DNA of 64,000 nucleotides, taken from Rhodospirillaceae bacterium UBA4468 (lineage in GTDB: Bacteria > Pseudomonadota > Alphaproteobacteria > Rhodospirillales > Casp-alpha2). Made by a program: the position numbers and the translations under genes. The stretch covers positions 1 through 64,000 of the forward strand of contig DGOK01000054.1 in NCBI GenBank assembly GCA_002389385.1. The letters run 5' to 3'. The notes beneath the pieces are model-generated. The model had not been told where the DNA came from, did not search any database, and saw nothing but the letters and a program-made list of their open reading frames with translations. The first letter of the stretch is position 1, and the number at the start of each line of letters is the position of its first letter. Positions 63,686-64,000 of the stretch are shown here, one piece after another.

Positions 63686-64000
63686 TTAACCCTTGGATGG
63701 GGCCGTGAGCAAATTCTTATCGTCACTATCTATTGAGTCTTTAACATTCCGGAGTTCACGTTCTCGGTCATGCAGCGTATTCTTAATGGAGCGCAATTCC
63801 CGTTCAGCTGTTTCTGCACGCCAAAGCGCATTACGAGCCTTCCTGCGCTGGGTTCCTGCAGATACCCAAGCCACAATGCCGCCAAACAAAAACCCAAAGA
63901 TGAAGACGGCTAAAACCATCGTAAACACAGGCACCGTAATCTCGTTTGGCAATGGCCAGAGATCCAATGTGACCAGGTCACGATTAACTGCCGAAAATAC
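63686..64000 (-). CDS. LapA-domain membrane protein (5' end outside window)
   Basis: The frame is open to the right edge. The visible 104 residues read FSAVNRDLVTLDLWPLP, then a hydrophobic helix (VFTMVLAVFIFGFLFGGIVA) and a coiled coil (TAERELRSIKNTLHDRERE). The VNRxxVTLDLWPLP pattern after a first (unseen) helix is typical of the LapA/DUF1049 family, which in alphaproteobacteria sits between ihfB and trpF/pyrF. The TTG at 63967 is not the true start because similarity continues beyond it. Role in envelope assembly is presumed from the E. coli homologue. Confidence 0.85.
   Translation of the reverse strand, partial: VFSAVNRDLVTLDLWPLPNEITVPVFTMVLAVFIFGFLFGGIVAWVSAGTQRRKARNALWRAETAERELRSIKNTLHDRERELRNVKDSIDSDDKNLLTAPSKG

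Noticed and set aside
1..64000. tRNA genes, rRNA, CRISPR arrays, insertion sequences or prophage
   Set aside because: Scanning both strands by eye showed no T-loop context with cloverleaf pairing, no regularly spaced repeats, and no transposase or phage-type proteins.

Overview
The window is a gene-dense piece of an alphaproteobacterial chromosome with moderate GC (by eye near 50%; not computed). Several linkages point there: rpmH-rnpA-yidD-yidC-engB-argB, dapD-dapE, accD-folC behind trpB-trpA, trpF-pyrF-lapA, the SRP RNA directly before dnaX, yejABEF with a hydroxypyruvate reductase, and families such as DUF2336, PAS_5 and CycM-like cytochrome c. A Rhodospirillales-type relative is my best guess, but the order is not provable from this sequence. 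I see no phage genes, insertion sequences, CRISPR arrays, tRNAs or rRNAs. No gene-free stretch exceeds about 300 bases; the longest is the gap of about 286 bp before gltD.

Layout. 1-1.2 kb: a possible CcoQ-like fragment and a dead 2OG-Fe(II) oxygenase. 1.4-6.8 kb: gamma-glutamyltranspeptidase, a nonsense-interrupted histidine kinase, and an FAD disulfide oxidoreductase paired with a TVP38 membrane protein. 7-11.3 kb: rpmH-rnpA-yidD-yidC-engB, then argB. 11.4-15.7 kb: two tandem DUF2336 genes and a PAS-GAF-GGDEF gene, all broken. 15.8-20.3 kb: HAD nucleotidase, dapD, dapE, two small membrane proteins, truA. 20.4-32.7 kb: fmt-def, nucleoside transporter, DUF4139 protein, rmuC, PilZ, recR, ybaB, exonuclease, dnaX and SRP RNA, interspersed with three more interrupted genes. 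32.8-38.3 kb: cupin, cupredoxin-like lipoprotein, nudC, pheA, kdsB, cytochrome c, hisN. 38.4-45.1 kb: yejABEF and ghrA. 45-55.3 kb: TauE, uppP, gltD-GFA-gltB, puuD-like, dehydrogenase, DUF423. 55.3-56.9 kb: a K+ channel with a scrambled N-terminus and an unknown gene behind a Fur box. 56.9-64 kb: the minus-strand block lapA-ocd-pyrF-trpF-trpB-trpA-accD-folC.

The most striking property is the set of broken genes. Nine otherwise well-preserved genes carry in-frame stop codons (TAA, TAG and TGA are all represented) or single-base frameshifts. The reading frame and family motifs continue cleanly beyond each lesion. Many of the nine are sensory or regulatory: histidine kinase, GGDEF, two DUF2336, PAS_5 and an ion channel. 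Biosynthesis, translation and replication genes all appear intact. I read this as recent, selective decay of the signalling network, with sequencing error as the main alternative for the homopolymer frameshifts.

The intact genes cover lysine/DAP, arginine, tryptophan, phenylalanine, histidine, glutamate, pyrimidine, fatty acid and folate synthesis, LPS Kdo activation and undecaprenyl phosphate recycling, so the organism looks prototrophic and Gram-negative.
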